A stretch of 22,442 nt of DNA from Gammaproteobacteria bacterium UBA2168 (GCA_002327525.1 DCWG01000057.1:1-22442); one strand, 5' to 3'; shown: positions 1 to 8,105, numbered from the stretch's first letter. Translations and numbers: made by a program. Notes: generated by a model not told the origin, from the letters alone.

Positions 1-536
1 CGGGTGAGTCAACTCGCGCTCTCGAGGCAATCCGTAATCTCGCAACGTCACATCAGCTTCCTCGAAACAGGACGCTCTCATCCGAGCCGGGCGACGGTGC
101 TCGCGTTGTCCGATTCGCTCGACACCCCGCTACGGGAACGCAACGCACAGCTGCACAGCGCCGGGTTCAATGACATCTATGAAGTACAGACGCTCGATGA
201 CACTGTCGTCGCTCACTGTCCATGAATCCGAGCGATGCGCTTCCGCTCGTTCTCATCGAAGAGATACTCAGACATCCCGATGCACCCGATCATTGGCATC
301 AGCCTGCCAGGAACACACCGCTGACACCGGCTGTCACCATGTCAATGACCTATGGTGTCAATCGCTATGAGCTGCTCAGCGTGCTGGCGCACTTCGGCGC
401 ACGACAACACGTGACCATCGAAGAACTGAGTGTCGAAACCTTCTACCCGGCGGACGGAACCACCAGACTGAAGCTGGTTGAGTTAGCGAGTTGGGAGACC
501 GGCTCCGGAGGCAGCCGGTTCCTAAACGCTACTTAG
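1..536 (+). pseudogene. Decayed XRE-family regulator with MmyB-like C-terminal domain
   Basis: The reading frame enters from outside the window and runs to a TGA at 223-225. It encodes the second half of a helix-turn-helix (SQRHISFLETGRSHPSR) followed by the PLRERN..L..AGF linker typical of XRE regulators that carry an MmyB-like ligand-binding domain. A second frame begins at 222 through an ATGA overlap and ends at 536. It carries what looks like the end of the same family: a LIEEILRHPDAPDHW segment, then FGARQHVTIEELSVETFYPAD, close to the usual 'FGT..DVTL.EL.IE.FFPAD' tail. Roughly 100 residues of the ligand-binding core expected between them are missing. I read this as one gene broken by an internal deletion plus frameshift. 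Two separate small proteins are possible but less likely. The 3' end overlaps the end of the convergent gene at 529-732. Confidence 0.7.
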
Positions 537-732
537 GGGACCAGCGCCGGGCGCCGCCGGTAAATTTCTTCGCCGCTCGGGCCTGCTGTTTAGCCAGCTT
601 TTCGTCGTAAGCCTTAGCCTTACGGTACCCTTCTCTAGTACGGGGGAAGTACTTCTGAATCTGCTCCCCGTTTACGCTTCGGGAAACACGGTACGCGCGA
701 TACTTACCCTGCTCGTGCTTGTATACGGCCAC
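529..732 (-). CDS. Small basic protein, possible AP2/arm-type DNA-binding fold
   Basis: This 67-residue protein is very rich in Lys and Arg. The core (GKYRAYRVSRSVNGEQIQKY, followed by FPRT..., then ...AKAYDEKLAKQQ) has the pattern of a small three-stranded sheet plus helix found in AP2-like and integrase arm-binding domains: aromatic/basic strands, an 'NG' turn, and a helix with 'AYDE'. The start is GTG at 730-732, chosen because AGAAGGA lies 8 bases upstream. A good sigma70-like promoter sits just before it (765-792). The gene stands alone, and its 3' end runs 8 bases into the convergent regulator remnant. A DNA-binding role is inference from composition and pattern only; the family function is unknown to me. 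It could be a leftover of a mobile element, but no integrase is nearby. Confidence 0.6.
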   Translation of the reverse strand: MAVYKHEQGKYRAYRVSRSVNGEQIQKYFPRTREGYRKAKAYDEKLAKQQARAAKKFTGGARRWSPK

Positions 733-1044
733 TAGTTTCGTCCTTCTCCGCGATCAACGTGTGCATTGTACGCCGTCAAGGCCGCCTAACAAAAGAGCTT
801 TGCGCACAACTGACAAAAAAAAGACAAGTTCCGGCTTTTGTTTCGAAAAGAAATGCCAAACCACTTGTTAGACGTAACCATGGTCATGTTAACGCGTATT
901 ACATCGTCTCACTCCTCACATCCCGGGGCAATCCCACGCGAAACGTCTAGTAGTTTTCCGTCACTACGCACTCCAGTTCGTCGCATTTTGAGACGATTCG
1001 CACCTGTGTGTCGAACAATTCGTTAGCAAGCCGCACACCGCTGT
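733..1044. other. Intergenic region, 312 bases, AT-richer than its surroundings
   Basis: Apart from the promoter at 765-792, I see no convincing gene. The stretch at about 800-900 is rich in A and T runs, including an A-tract at about 813-820 and a small inverted repeat CTTTT...AAAAG at about 834-849. Short ORFs crossing it (for example 759-950 and 838-1026 on +) show no recognisable protein pattern or ribosome-binding site. Confidence 0.5.
765..792 (-). promoter_or_regulatory. Predicted sigma70 promoter of the small gene at 529-732
   Basis: On the minus strand there is a -35 element TTGTTA (787-792), a 16-base spacer and a -10 element TACAAT (765-770). Transcription would start near 758, giving a leader of about 25 bases that contains the ribosome-binding site AGAAGGA. 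Elements were read by eye, not scored. Confidence 0.5.
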
Positions 1045-2907
1045 TTACCGCGGCACTACCCAAATCGGCGAAGACCACGCCCGTTCCTGAATCGTGCGCT
1101 TGAGATCCGGTCGTGGCTCTATACCCGCGCGCAACGCATCCCAGGTCGACCAGCGACAAGTGGGGTTCTCGAGCACCCGAACGTAATAGAATGCGTGCTG
1201 ATCGGGTTCGAAATTCGGATCAGACCAGCTGGCCTTCAGTTCCGCGTCTCCCTTGAATGCATCGAACTCACAGGTTTTCGGATTCACGTCCGCACCGTTG
1301 TCGGGACAACGGTGGGTATTCGGATCAAGGCTGCCTCCGTCCGAGCAGGCCACGTCATACACCGCTTCCCTCACCTCACCGCCCTGGATCCAGCCTTTGA
1401 CGATCTGCAGTCGCTGCAGCCAGGCGCTTTGCGGGTCACGGGCGGCCCAAGCGACGAAGTCGGGTGCACCATGGCGTTTGCCGAGGAGGTCGCCGCCCAT
1501 GGGAACTCCTTTTTCGTAGAGGCTCGAAACCACAGACGGATCGTCCAGATCTAGTTTCGCGATGTCGTAACCAGCGAAGAAGCGCACGCGCATCCTCGTA
1601 CCGCTAGTCGCAAAACTCTCCTTGCGCCGAAGCGCTGCGTAGAGCGCCTCACGCGTATTCGCCTCCGCCCACACGCCGGCGAGTCCGGATGCGCCCCAGT
1701 CAGCGAGATAGCCCGCAGACTTCTGATCCTGCGGCAACGTGGCAAACTCGTCCCAGTCGCCCACACCATCCGGGAGCGCCGACCCACGGCGCACCGGCGA
1801 CCCGTCGTTGATACCCGTCTTGCTGTAGAAGTGCTGTTCTTCATAGGGCGCGCCCGCATTATGGGTATCGCTCGATCCAATCAGCCCGAATCGATAAGGA
1901 TTGAAATCCTCTTTCTCCTCGAACTCGAGACCGGTGAGCAATGCATCGCGCACATACGACCCCTTCACGCTAATCGTCACCTCCTTCCCATCGCCGAGCG
2001 CTGCGAAGATCTCCGGGCTGTCCGCAAAAATCTCGAAATCGGCCCACTCGTCGTTGGGAGAGAGCAACGGGTGCGTATCGGAGGTGCCTTTGACCTGCGT
2101 CATCTCGACCAGTGGTTCGTTACGCATGCGTTGTTCTGCATATGCTTCGTCAAGCGGATCACCACCAAACATGGTGCGCATGAACATCGTTCCGTTACTC
2201 CAGTTGGGGTTGTGCGGAATCGCCAGCGCTTCGATACCCCTGGCACGGTTGGCATCCATCCAATCCCACAGATCTTCGGGATTCAAGGAGTCAGTCGCCG
2301 CAAACGGCTTTGCAGGCGCCTTCGCACCCTCGAAGATGACGTTGCGGTGCAGATTGAAAGGCGGAGCCGAGGTGTACTCGTAGCCTACGAAGGTCGTAAA
2401 GCGGCCAGGTTTATTGTGGCGCTCGGCCGCTGCAATCTCCGCGCGCCAGGTGTCACGGACGACGTCCTCGTGCTGCAGGCGCGAATCCGCCTTACCGCTA
2501 ATGATGGCCGACGCGACGTTGCGAAACGCGGACATAAACACCGCGGGGTCGCTGCTGATCAACTGCCGCGCCAGGTCCCCTTTCGACAACCTGTGCTGCG
2601 GATCGCCCATTGCATGCAGCACGCCCATGTAAGTTGCGTGATCGGTGACCGCCATGAAATCGAGCGGCGCCCCACGCAGCCTGATCGGATACCCGAAAGC
2701 GTGCTGCAGCGCATCGCCTCGTGCGTAACGGTAGGCATCGTCCGGCGTCGCCCGTACATTGAAGATGTAGGCGTCGAAGGAAAAGCGCGTATGCACGTGT
2801 AGATCCCCGAAATACGCCTCCCGGTCCCCGGGGTTGTTCGCAACCGCTGCATCGCCAAAACAAACCAGCACCAAGCAGACAGCCAGAACGATGTTGGTGA
2901 TTCGCAT
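1045..2907 (-). CDS. Exported DUF3604-family protein with PHP-like metal motifs
   Basis: This 620-residue protein belongs to the DUF3604 family (Pfam PF12228). The start is ATG at 2905-2907, where AAGGGGA lies 7 bases upstream; upstream in-frame ATGs at 2911 and 2953 lack a usable site. Residues 1-23 form a signal peptide ending AVA. Metal-ligand-like motifs follow: GDLHVHT (34-40), TDH (88-90), PHN (231-233) and GSSDTHN (344-350), the spacing seen in PHP-type phosphoesterases and amidohydrolase-like folds. The C-terminal third has several cysteines and ends with ENPTCRWSTWDA and ERAWSSPIW, which are typical of the family. The protein appears full length. A periplasmic metal-dependent hydrolase is the likely class; the substrate is unknown. 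It stands alone after the tRNA-Lys gene on the same strand. Confidence 0.88.
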   Translation of the reverse strand: MRITNIVLAVCLVLVCFGDAAVANNPGDREAYFGDLHVHTRFSFDAYIFNVRATPDDAYRYARGDALQHAFGYPIRLRGAPLDFMAVTDHATYMGVLHAMGDPQHRLSKGDLARQLISSDPAVFMSAFRNVASAIISGKADSRLQHEDVVRDTWRAEIAAAERHNKPGRFTTFVGYEYTSAPPFNLHRNVIFEGAKAPAKPFAATDSLNPEDLWDWMDANRARGIEALAIPHNPNWSNGTMFMRTMFGGDPLDEAYAEQRMRNEPLVEMTQVKGTSDTHPLLSPNDEWADFEIFADSPEIFAALGDGKEVTISVKGSYVRDALLTGLEFEEKEDFNPYRFGLIGSSDTHNAGAPYEEQHFYSKTGINDGSPVRRGSALPDGVGDWDEFATLPQDQKSAGYLADWGASGLAGVWAEANTREALYAALRRKESFATSGTRMRVRFFAGYDIAKLDLDDPSVVSSLYEKGVPMGGDLLGKRHGAPDFVAWAARDPQSAWLQRLQIVKGWIQGGEVREAVYDVACSDGGSLDPNTHRCPDNGADVNPKTCEFDAFKGDAELKASWSDPNFEPDQHAFYYVRVLENPTCRWSTWDALRAGIEPRPDLKRTIQERAWSSPIWVVPR

Positions 2908-2987
2908 ATGCATTCCCCTTCGATCGAAATTCGCATTGCACCCAATCGTACCCATCTTTCTGCGCTAAACATACGACCGTATCGGGG

Positions 2988-3068
2988 GTCTCGGTGCAGG
3001 CGCCATCACCCGGATTGGGTGAGCGCACCTCAATGACACAGATCAGTTGCCGGAGCTGGTGCCGAGAC
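2988..3068 (-). other. Nested inverted repeats downstream of tRNA-Lys
   Basis: GTCTCGG (2988-2994) pairs perfectly with CCGAGAC (3062-3068). Inside lies a second perfect hairpin, TCACCC (3006-3011) with GGGTGA (3017-3022) around a 5-base loop. On the minus strand this follows the 3' end of tRNA-Lys, so it could help end or process that transcript. There is no T-tract, so it is not a standard intrinsic terminator. Confidence 0.3.
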
Positions 3069-3087
3069 AGAGTGAGAAGTGAGCAGA

Positions 3088-3163
3088 TGGTGGGTCGTCT
3101 GGGGCTCGAACCCAGGACCAACGGGTTAAAAGCCCGGTGCTCTACCAACTGAGCTAACGACCC
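3088..3163 (-). tRNA. tRNA-Lys, anticodon UUU
   Basis: A 76-base cloverleaf on the minus strand with an encoded CCA end (3088-3090). The acceptor stem is GGGTCGT/ACGACCC, the D arm GCTC-AGTTGGTA-GAGC, the anticodon loop CTTTTAA with TTT at 3128-3130, and the T arm CTGGG-TTCGAGC-CCCAG. The anticodon stem has four Watson-Crick pairs, but its outermost pair (27:43) is C opposite U, a mismatch. The gene lies 92 bases after the stop of queC on the same strand, as it does in Pseudomonas as far as I recall, so it may be co-transcribed or have its own promoter. Confidence 0.97.
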
Positions 3164-3255
3164 TGTCTTGCTGACAGCGCTGACCGTCGAAGACGGCGCG
3201 GGCGCGCATTGTATGCATGCGGCGATCCGGAAACAAGCGAACCGGCTCCCGATTG

Positions 3256-3951
3256 TCACCCTCCCGGATCTGCCCCACTACCCATGGTGTAGCTTGTCGG
3301 ATCCGCAGCCCCCGCATCGACGAATCCCTGTCTGCGCAGCCGACAACTGTCACAGCGTCCGCACGCTTCACCCTCCTCGTTCGGCTGGTAACAGGATATC
3401 GTCATACCGTAATCGACGCCGAGCGCGAGGCCACGACGTATGATCTCGCTCTTGCTCATGTCGATGAGCGGTGTGCGTATATGGATACCGGCACCTTCCA
3501 CGCCCGCCCGGGTAGCGACATTGGCCGTCCTCTCAAAGGCACGGATGAACTCGGGCCGGCAATCCGGGTAGCCGGAATAGTCCACGGCGTTGACCCCTAT
3601 GAAGACATCGTTGGCTTCAAGCACCTCGGCCCACGCCAGCGCAAGTGCCAGGAACACCGTGTTGCGTGCCGGTACGTATGTGATCGGTATGCCTTCCACC
3701 GGCTGTTCCGGCACTTTCAGATTTTCGTCAGTCAGCGCGGACCCACCGAATGCGGAAAGGTCTATCGCGAGAACCCGGTGTTGGTGAGCACCAAGTTCCC
3801 TGACGATGCGCTCAGCTGCTTCGAGCTCTACCGCATGTCGCTGCCCGTAGCGAAACGACAGCGCGTGACATTGATACCCTTCAGCGCACGCCATCGCGAG
3901 CGTGGTTGCCGAATCGAGGCCTCCGGACACGAGGACGACCGCGCGCTTCAT
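3256..3951 (-). CDS. queC: 7-cyano-7-deazaguanine (preQ0) synthase QueC
   Basis: QueC converts 7-carboxy-7-deazaguanine to preQ0 with ATP and ammonia, in the cytosol, on the queuosine pathway. The 231-residue protein (same length as the E. coli enzyme) has the N-type PP-loop SGGLDS at residues 9-14, the YVPARNT block at 92-98, the [14 protein letters not shown] block at about 120-133, and the four zinc cysteines C187, C197, C200 and C203 near the C-terminus. The start is ATG at 3949-3951, overlapping the queE stop as ATGA, with AGGAG 8 bases upstream. An in-frame GTG at 3970-3972 would extend it into queE and is less likely. The substrate comes from QueE, encoded immediately upstream. Confidence 0.96.
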   Translation of the reverse strand: MKRAVVLVSGGLDSATTLAMACAEGYQCHALSFRYGQRHAVELEAAERIVRELGAHQHRVLAIDLSAFGGSALTDENLKVPEQPVEGIPITYVPARNTVFLALALAWAEVLEANDVFIGVNAVDYSGYPDCRPEFIRAFERTANVATRAGVEGAGIHIRTPLIDMSKSEIIRRGLALGVDYGMTISCYQPNEEGEACGRCDSCRLRRQGFVDAGAADPTSYTMGSGADPGG

Positions 3952-4595
3952 CTTCCCGGCTCCTCTCCCCACAGCAGTTTGTGAAGCTGCACCTGCATGC
4001 GCACTTCCAAAGCATCAGCGACGATCCACTCGGCAAGTTCTCGTGCCTCGAGCTCGGCGCTGCTCGGTGAAAAGAGAACGTTCGCGAAGCGCTCGTCAAG
4101 AGCATGTTCGTCTACCTTCATCCGTGCCCACTCATAGTCCTCTCGGCTACAGATGACGAATTTCACCTCATCGTGCTGCCCACAGTGCGCCAGGTTCGAC
4201 CATTGATTGCGATGCGCTTCCCCCGAACCCGGCGTCTTCAGGTCGAGGATTTTGATCACGCGTGCATCCACCGTAGAGACGTCCAGAGCCCCGCTGGTCT
4301 CAAGCAAGGTACGCAGCCCCTCGTCGCAAAGAGCGCTCAGCAGGCGGTGCACGTCCGGCTGCGCAAGCGGTTCGCCACCCGTCACGGTTACGTGGCGCAC
4401 GCCAAAGCCCTTCACGCGCTCGAGAATTTCAGAAACGGGCAAACTGTCACCCCCGCTGAATGCGTACGCCGTATCGCAGTAATGACAGCGCAGCGGGCAA
4501 CCTGTCAGGCGAACGAAAATTGTTGGAAATCCCATCGAGGACGTTTCGCCCTGCAGGGAAAGGAAAATCTCCGTTACGCGGAGTGTGCCGATCAT
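3948..4595 (-). CDS. queE: 7-carboxy-7-deazaguanine synthase QueE (radical SAM)
   Basis: QueE is a radical SAM enzyme that rearranges 6-carboxytetrahydropterin to 7-carboxy-7-deazaguanine. This 215-residue protein has the cluster-binding CxxxCxxC motif at C33, C37 and C40 ([11 protein letters not shown]), the substrate-binding FLSLQGE segment at 11-17, and the VTGGEPL SAM-binding segment at about 71-77. The ATG start at 4593-4595 overlaps the cpoB stop (ATGA), and the stop overlaps the queC start. The position after cpoB and before queC is the usual one at the end of the tol-pal cluster in many Gammaproteobacteria. QueD and QueF are not in this window. Confidence 0.95.
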   Translation of the reverse strand: MIGTLRVTEIFLSLQGETSSMGFPTIFVRLTGCPLRCHYCDTAYAFSGGDSLPVSEILERVKGFGVRHVTVTGGEPLAQPDVHRLLSALCDEGLRTLLETSGALDVSTVDARVIKILDLKTPGSGEAHRNQWSNLAHCGQHDEVKFVICSREDYEWARMKVDEHALDERFANVLFSPSSAELEARELAEWIVADALEVRMQVQLHKLLWGEEPGR

Positions 4596-5353
4596 TGCAG
4601 TTCCGCAGCGTAGGTTGATGCCAACCCGGCCGCAGAACTGTTGGGGAACTCGGCCTGTACGCGATTCAGGAACTCAAGCGCGCGACCGCTGAAGCCGAGC
4701 CGGTGCTGCGTGACTCCGAGTTTGTACAGTGCATCCGCTACCTTCTGGTGTGTCGGAAAGCTCGTGACGACCTGCATGAACGACTGGCGCGCTTCTTCCA
4801 GTTCGTTGCCAGCCAGATACAGTTCACCCAGCCAGTAGTAGACATTGGGACTGTAATCTCCGGCAGGGTACTGAGCGAGTATGGCGCGAAATGCTTCCTT
4901 CGATGCGTCGAACTGCCGTCCTTTCATGAGATTGAACGCCGCTGTATAGGCATCCCGTTCGCTACCCATTGCCGTGGGTAATCCCGGCACTGTCTGTGTG
5001 TCCGGGTTCGCCGTCAGCGTCGCGGGCGCAGCGGTAGCAAGTTCGCGCATTCGAGCGTCGAGATCCAGGTACTGCTCCTTCTGATCCTTCGCCAGACGTT
5101 CCAGGTGATACGCCTGTTCTTCCGCCAGTCCGCGCAGCTCTTGTACTTCCTGCTGCAGCAACTGTAACTGATAGAAGAGTTCCGCAAGCCGGTTGGGTTC
5201 ATCACTTATCTGTTGTGGCGCAGACACAGGTGCCGCCAGCGACGCATCCTCCACAGGCACAGCGGATTGAGCATGTGTTAGGGATACAAATGCAACGTGC
5301 GCGGCAATGGCCGCGCACGTTTTGGCGATCGAAGAAAACCGGCCGGTTCGCAC
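4592..5353 (-). CDS. cpoB: Cell division coordinator CpoB (YbgF), Tol-Pal associated TPR protein
   Basis: CpoB is a periplasmic protein that links Tol-Pal constriction to septal peptidoglycan synthesis by PBP1B. This 253-residue form has an N-terminal signal peptide (about 1-29, cleaved near THA-QS). A coiled coil follows (about 52-110, with the pattern LAELFYQLQLLQQEVQELRG), corresponding to the trimerisation domain, then a low-complexity linker of about 20 residues. The C-terminal TPR repeats (about 133-253) contain the typical YPAGDYSPNVYYWLGELYLA and FPTHQKVADALYKLG helices. The start is GTG at 5351-5353, three bases after the pal stop; the ribosome-binding site is weak, suggesting coupling to pal translation. 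The stop overlaps queE by four bases. Confidence 0.93.
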   Translation of the reverse strand: MRTGRFSSIAKTCAAIAAHVAFVSLTHAQSAVPVEDASLAAPVSAPQQISDEPNRLAELFYQLQLLQQEVQELRGLAEEQAYHLERLAKDQKEQYLDLDARMRELATAAPATLTANPDTQTVPGLPTAMGSERDAYTAAFNLMKGRQFDASKEAFRAILAQYPAGDYSPNVYYWLGELYLAGNELEEARQSFMQVVTSFPTHQKVADALYKLGVTQHRLGFSGRALEFLNRVQAEFPNSSAAGLASTYAAELQ

Positions 5354-5356
5354 AGT

Positions 5357-5923
5357 TTACCGATACTGCATGATCGCACGTCGATTGCGCGACCAGGCTG
5401 ACTCGTCGTGGCCCGGATCCGCTGGACGTTCTTCACCGTAGCTCACGGTTTCGATCTGGCGTGCCGATACGCCGGCCGATGTCAGATAGCTGCGCACCGC
5501 GTTGGAACGACGCTCACCAAGCGCAAGATTGTATTCACGCGTTCCGCGCTCATCACAATGACCTTCGATGACTATCCTACGATCCGAATTGCGGCGCAGT
5601 ATCTTCGCATGCGTATCCAGCGCATTGAGATCCGCCGGCTTGATCACCGAGCGATCAAAATCGAAATAGAAGGTACGGTCGAGCGGACGATTGGTCCCCG
5701 GCCACACCGGCTGGTTGTCGGATCCAAAATCGGAAGGTTCGGGCTCCGGTGGTGTTACCGGCTCCGTGGGCTCTACCTGTGTCGGCTCCGCTGGCGGTGC
5801 GGCGGGCTCTTCCGGCACTCCGCTACTTGAACACCCCGCGACGATGAACATCGCGAACAATGCAGCGAACAGGCTCCTCGCCGATCGCTTAACCAAGCCT
5901 ACCTGCACAAAATCGCGCATCAT
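5357..5923 (-). CDS. pal: Peptidoglycan-associated lipoprotein Pal
   Basis: Pal anchors the outer membrane to peptidoglycan and binds TolB. The 188-residue precursor has a lipoprotein signal with the lipobox IVAGC; Cys31 is the lipidation site, and no Asp follows it, consistent with outer-membrane sorting. Residues 38-67 form a Pro/Glu-rich linker. The OmpA-like domain spans about 80-188 with YFDFDRSVIKP and the peptidoglycan-binding HCDERGTREYNLALGERR segment. The start is ATG at 5921-5923, with AGGAG about 6 bases upstream. A 150-base gap separates it from tolB, longer than other gaps in the operon, so an internal promoter could lie there, but I see no convincing -35/-10 pair. Confidence 0.96.
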   Translation of the reverse strand: MMRDFVQVGLVKRSARSLFAALFAMFIVAGCSSSGVPEEPAAPPAEPTQVEPTEPVTPPEPEPSDFGSDNQPVWPGTNRPLDRTFYFDFDRSVIKPADLNALDTHAKILRRNSDRRIVIEGHCDERGTREYNLALGERRSNAVRSYLTSAGVSARQIETVSYGEERPADPGHDESAWSRNRRAIMQYR

Positions 5924-6073
5924 CTTGTTCTCCTATCCAATCTCGTAATCTGGTCTTGTATTCCAGTTTTCCGGCTTTCTGTCCGGTCTCGTCGTCAGTC
6001 TGCAACACGATCACAGATACGGTGTGTTTTGAGACTACCACTTCAGTTTCATCCGGTTCGGGCTACACTGCTG

Positions 6074-7402
6074 CTATATGTTTCCGCCCAACGCATCGAG
6101 AAACGGCGACCATGCCGGTTCGCGAACATCGCCCGAAGAAGACGGCAACCGGTACCGCACGGCGCCGTCGATCGAAACGACCGCAAGTATACCCTTACCC
6201 TCATGCTGAGTCGCGTAGATTAGCATGCTCCCATTGGGCGCGAGCGACGGTGATTCGTCGAGCCTCGTCTCAGTCAGAACGCGCACGTCACCCTGCTCGA
6301 GATCCTGCCATGCGATGTGATCGACTCCGTCCACACGATGGACGAAAACCAGGTGCCGACCGTCGTCCAGCAACCGCGCCCGAGCATTGTATCGGCCGGT
6401 AAAAGTCAGCCGATCCACGAGGTTGGTGGTGAGCTCGAGTTGATAGATCTGAGGCCGCCCCCCGCGTTCCGATGTGAACACCAAGCCGCGGCCATCCGGC
6501 GTCCAGCTGGGTTCGGTATCGATTCCCGGGTGGCGCGTGATGCGCCGCAAGCTTCTATCCGCAAGGTTCATCACATATATTTCGGGATTGCCGTCGCGTG
6601 ACGACACCAGTGCAAGCCGGTTGCCATCCGGTGAAAAGACCGGCGATCCGTTGATACCAGTGAAACGGGGTAGCAGTTCACGCGCGTTGCTCAGGAGGTT
6701 CTGAACGACGATGGCGGGCCGACCGGTCTCAAACGAAACGTAAGCTACCGAGCGTGAATCAGGCGCCCATCCCGGTGACATGATGGGTTCGCTGGACTGG
6801 AACAACGTGCGTGAACGCTCGCCATCCGAATCTGCCAGTTCCAACCGGTACGAGGCAGCGCTGGTGCCCGGATTTTCAGCCAACACGTACAGAATTCTCG
6901 TCGAGAAGGCGCCGCGCACACCGGTGATTTCCTCATACACCACATCAGAGATACGGTGCGCGACATCGCGCCATTTTGCCGGAGATGCGCTGATTCGATC
7001 TTCAGTCAGCATGCGCTCGGTATCGACGTGATAGAGATGGTAGTCCACCGCCACATTCCCCTCGGCCGCGGATGCCGCGCGCCCGATTACCAGGTACTCC
7101 ACGCCCAGGATTCGCCAGTCGCGAAAAAACACGTCTCTCGGTATGCTGGGAAAGGACAGCATATTCTGCTCTTCCGTCGGTGCGAAGTCCCCGCTGCGTG
7201 CCAGATCGAATGCGATGACGTCGCTCATCTGGCCGAGCCCTTCGACTTGGGGCGCCAAACGAAACGGTACGACAGCGATACGCGTCTGCTGATCGCGCCC
7301 CACATCGATGATGATGGTATCGAGCGGCTCCGCCCCAAACGCATCGGGCCAGATAGCGAGCTGTGACCACACGCACAGCAGAATTCCTACACTCCGTTTC
7401 AA
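6074..7402 (-). CDS. tolB: Tol-Pal system beta-propeller protein TolB
   Basis: TolB is the periplasmic protein that passes between Pal and TolA in the Tol-Pal system. The 442-residue precursor has a signal peptide (about 1-24, ending FGA). An N-terminal alpha/beta domain follows (IAVVPF at about 42-47, then FARTG-like SGDFAPTE). The C-terminal propeller shows repeated blades of the form SPDG..LA..S.RDGNPEIYVMNL and TPDGRGLVFTSERGGRPQIY. The start is TTG at 7400-7402, overlapping the tolA stop (TTGA), with GAGGA 9 bases upstream. The length matches the family (about 430). Confidence 0.95.
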   Translation of the reverse strand: MKRSVGILLCVWSQLAIWPDAFGAEPLDTIIIDVGRDQQTRIAVVPFRLAPQVEGLGQMSDVIAFDLARSGDFAPTEEQNMLSFPSIPRDVFFRDWRILGVEYLVIGRAASAAEGNVAVDYHLYHVDTERMLTEDRISASPAKWRDVAHRISDVVYEEITGVRGAFSTRILYVLAENPGTSAASYRLELADSDGERSRTLFQSSEPIMSPGWAPDSRSVAYVSFETGRPAIVVQNLLSNARELLPRFTGINGSPVFSPDGNRLALVSSRDGNPEIYVMNLADRSLRRITRHPGIDTEPSWTPDGRGLVFTSERGGRPQIYQLELTTNLVDRLTFTGRYNARARLLDDGRHLVFVHRVDGVDHIAWQDLEQGDVRVLTETRLDESPSLAPNGSMLIYATQHEGKGILAVVSIDGAVRYRLPSSSGDVREPAWSPFLDALGGNI

Positions 7403-8103
7403 CGCAACAAATCCTCGGGTTTGAACAACAAGGCAAAGCGCCGAAAGTGGCGCTCGAAGATATCGGACTCACGAGGAACCTCGAACTTGCGAGCGCGGCG
7501 CACCGCAGCCTCGGCGGAACGGTCGAACGCGGCGTTGCCACTCGACTCGGTCACGGTTACGGCCACCACATCTCCGGTCGGCACGAGCTCCACCAGCAGT
7601 TTCGCCTGCATGCCCTTGCGCGCACTCGGCGGCCGCGACCAGTTGTTCACCACCCGCTCGTAAATACCGTATCGATAACTCTGCGCCACGGCTTCCGCAT
7701 CACCCGCGGCTATCTCGCTGGACTCCATCTCCAGCAGATCGTCGAAGGCCGTTTGTGCCATGGTGCGAAGCCGTTCCTGGCGCCGGGCTTCTTCGAGCCT
7801 GGCTCTCAGCGCTTCTTGGTCCACTTTGGGTTCGGGTTTCACCTCGGCCCGCGGCGGTGATTTGGTTTCAGGCTCAGGTTCCTTCACTTCCGGCTTTGGC
7901 CGGGCTTTGGGTGGTGGCGCTTTGGGTTTTGGCTTTGCTTCCGGTTCCAACACCAGCAGGTGTGACCTGACGATTACCGGCTTGATCACATTGCTGATGG
8001 CCGCTTCCGGGCTGAAACCCCTGTACAGCGCGGCCACAGCCACCGCATGCAATGCGATCGCCAACAGCAACGGAAGCGTGTACTGCCGAATCACCCAACC
8101 CAT
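7399..8103 (-). CDS. tolA: Short TolA, inner-membrane energy-transducing protein
   Basis: TolA spans the periplasm from the TolQR motor to TolB/Pal. The start is ATG at 8101-8103, with AGAAGG 6 bases upstream; the TTG at 8107-8109 is too close to that site. The 234-residue protein has one transmembrane helix (about 10-28) and a Pro/Lys/Glu-rich linker with KPKPKAPPPK-type repeats (52-94). A short charged helix follows (95-140), then the C-terminal TolA/TonB-like domain (141-234, VTVTESSGNAAFDRSAEAAVRRA within it). E. coli TolA has 421 residues, so the long helical domain II is strongly reduced. Assignment rests on the C-terminal domain and its position between tolR and tolB. Confidence 0.92.
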   Translation of the reverse strand: MGWVIRQYTLPLLLAIALHAVAVAALYRGFSPEAAISNVIKPVIVRSHLLVLEPEAKPKPKAPPPKARPKPEVKEPEPETKSPPRAEVKPEPKVDQEALRARLEEARRQERLRTMAQTAFDDLLEMESSEIAAGDAEAVAQSYRYGIYERVVNNWSRPPSARKGMQAKLLVELVPTGDVVAVTVTESSGNAAFDRSAEAAVRRARKFEVPRESDIFERHFRRFALLFKPEDLLR

Positions 8104-8105
8104 GC

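Noticed and set aside
947..1159. 70-residue minus-strand ORF overlapping the end of the DUF3604 gene
   Set aside because: It mostly overlaps the known gene in another frame, and I see no ribosome-binding site or family pattern.
1831..2802. 323-residue plus-strand ORF
   Set aside because: It is entirely antisense to the well-supported DUF3604 gene and has no recognisable motif.
3088..3163. tRNA-Lys as an integration (att) site for a mobile element including the 1-732 region
   Set aside because: I found no repeated tRNA 3' end and no integrase; the DUF3604 gene in between looks like ordinary chromosome.
3217..3984. 255-residue plus-strand ORF
   Set aside because: It lies antisense to queC, whose motifs and length are textbook; the ORF reflects high G+C codon bias.
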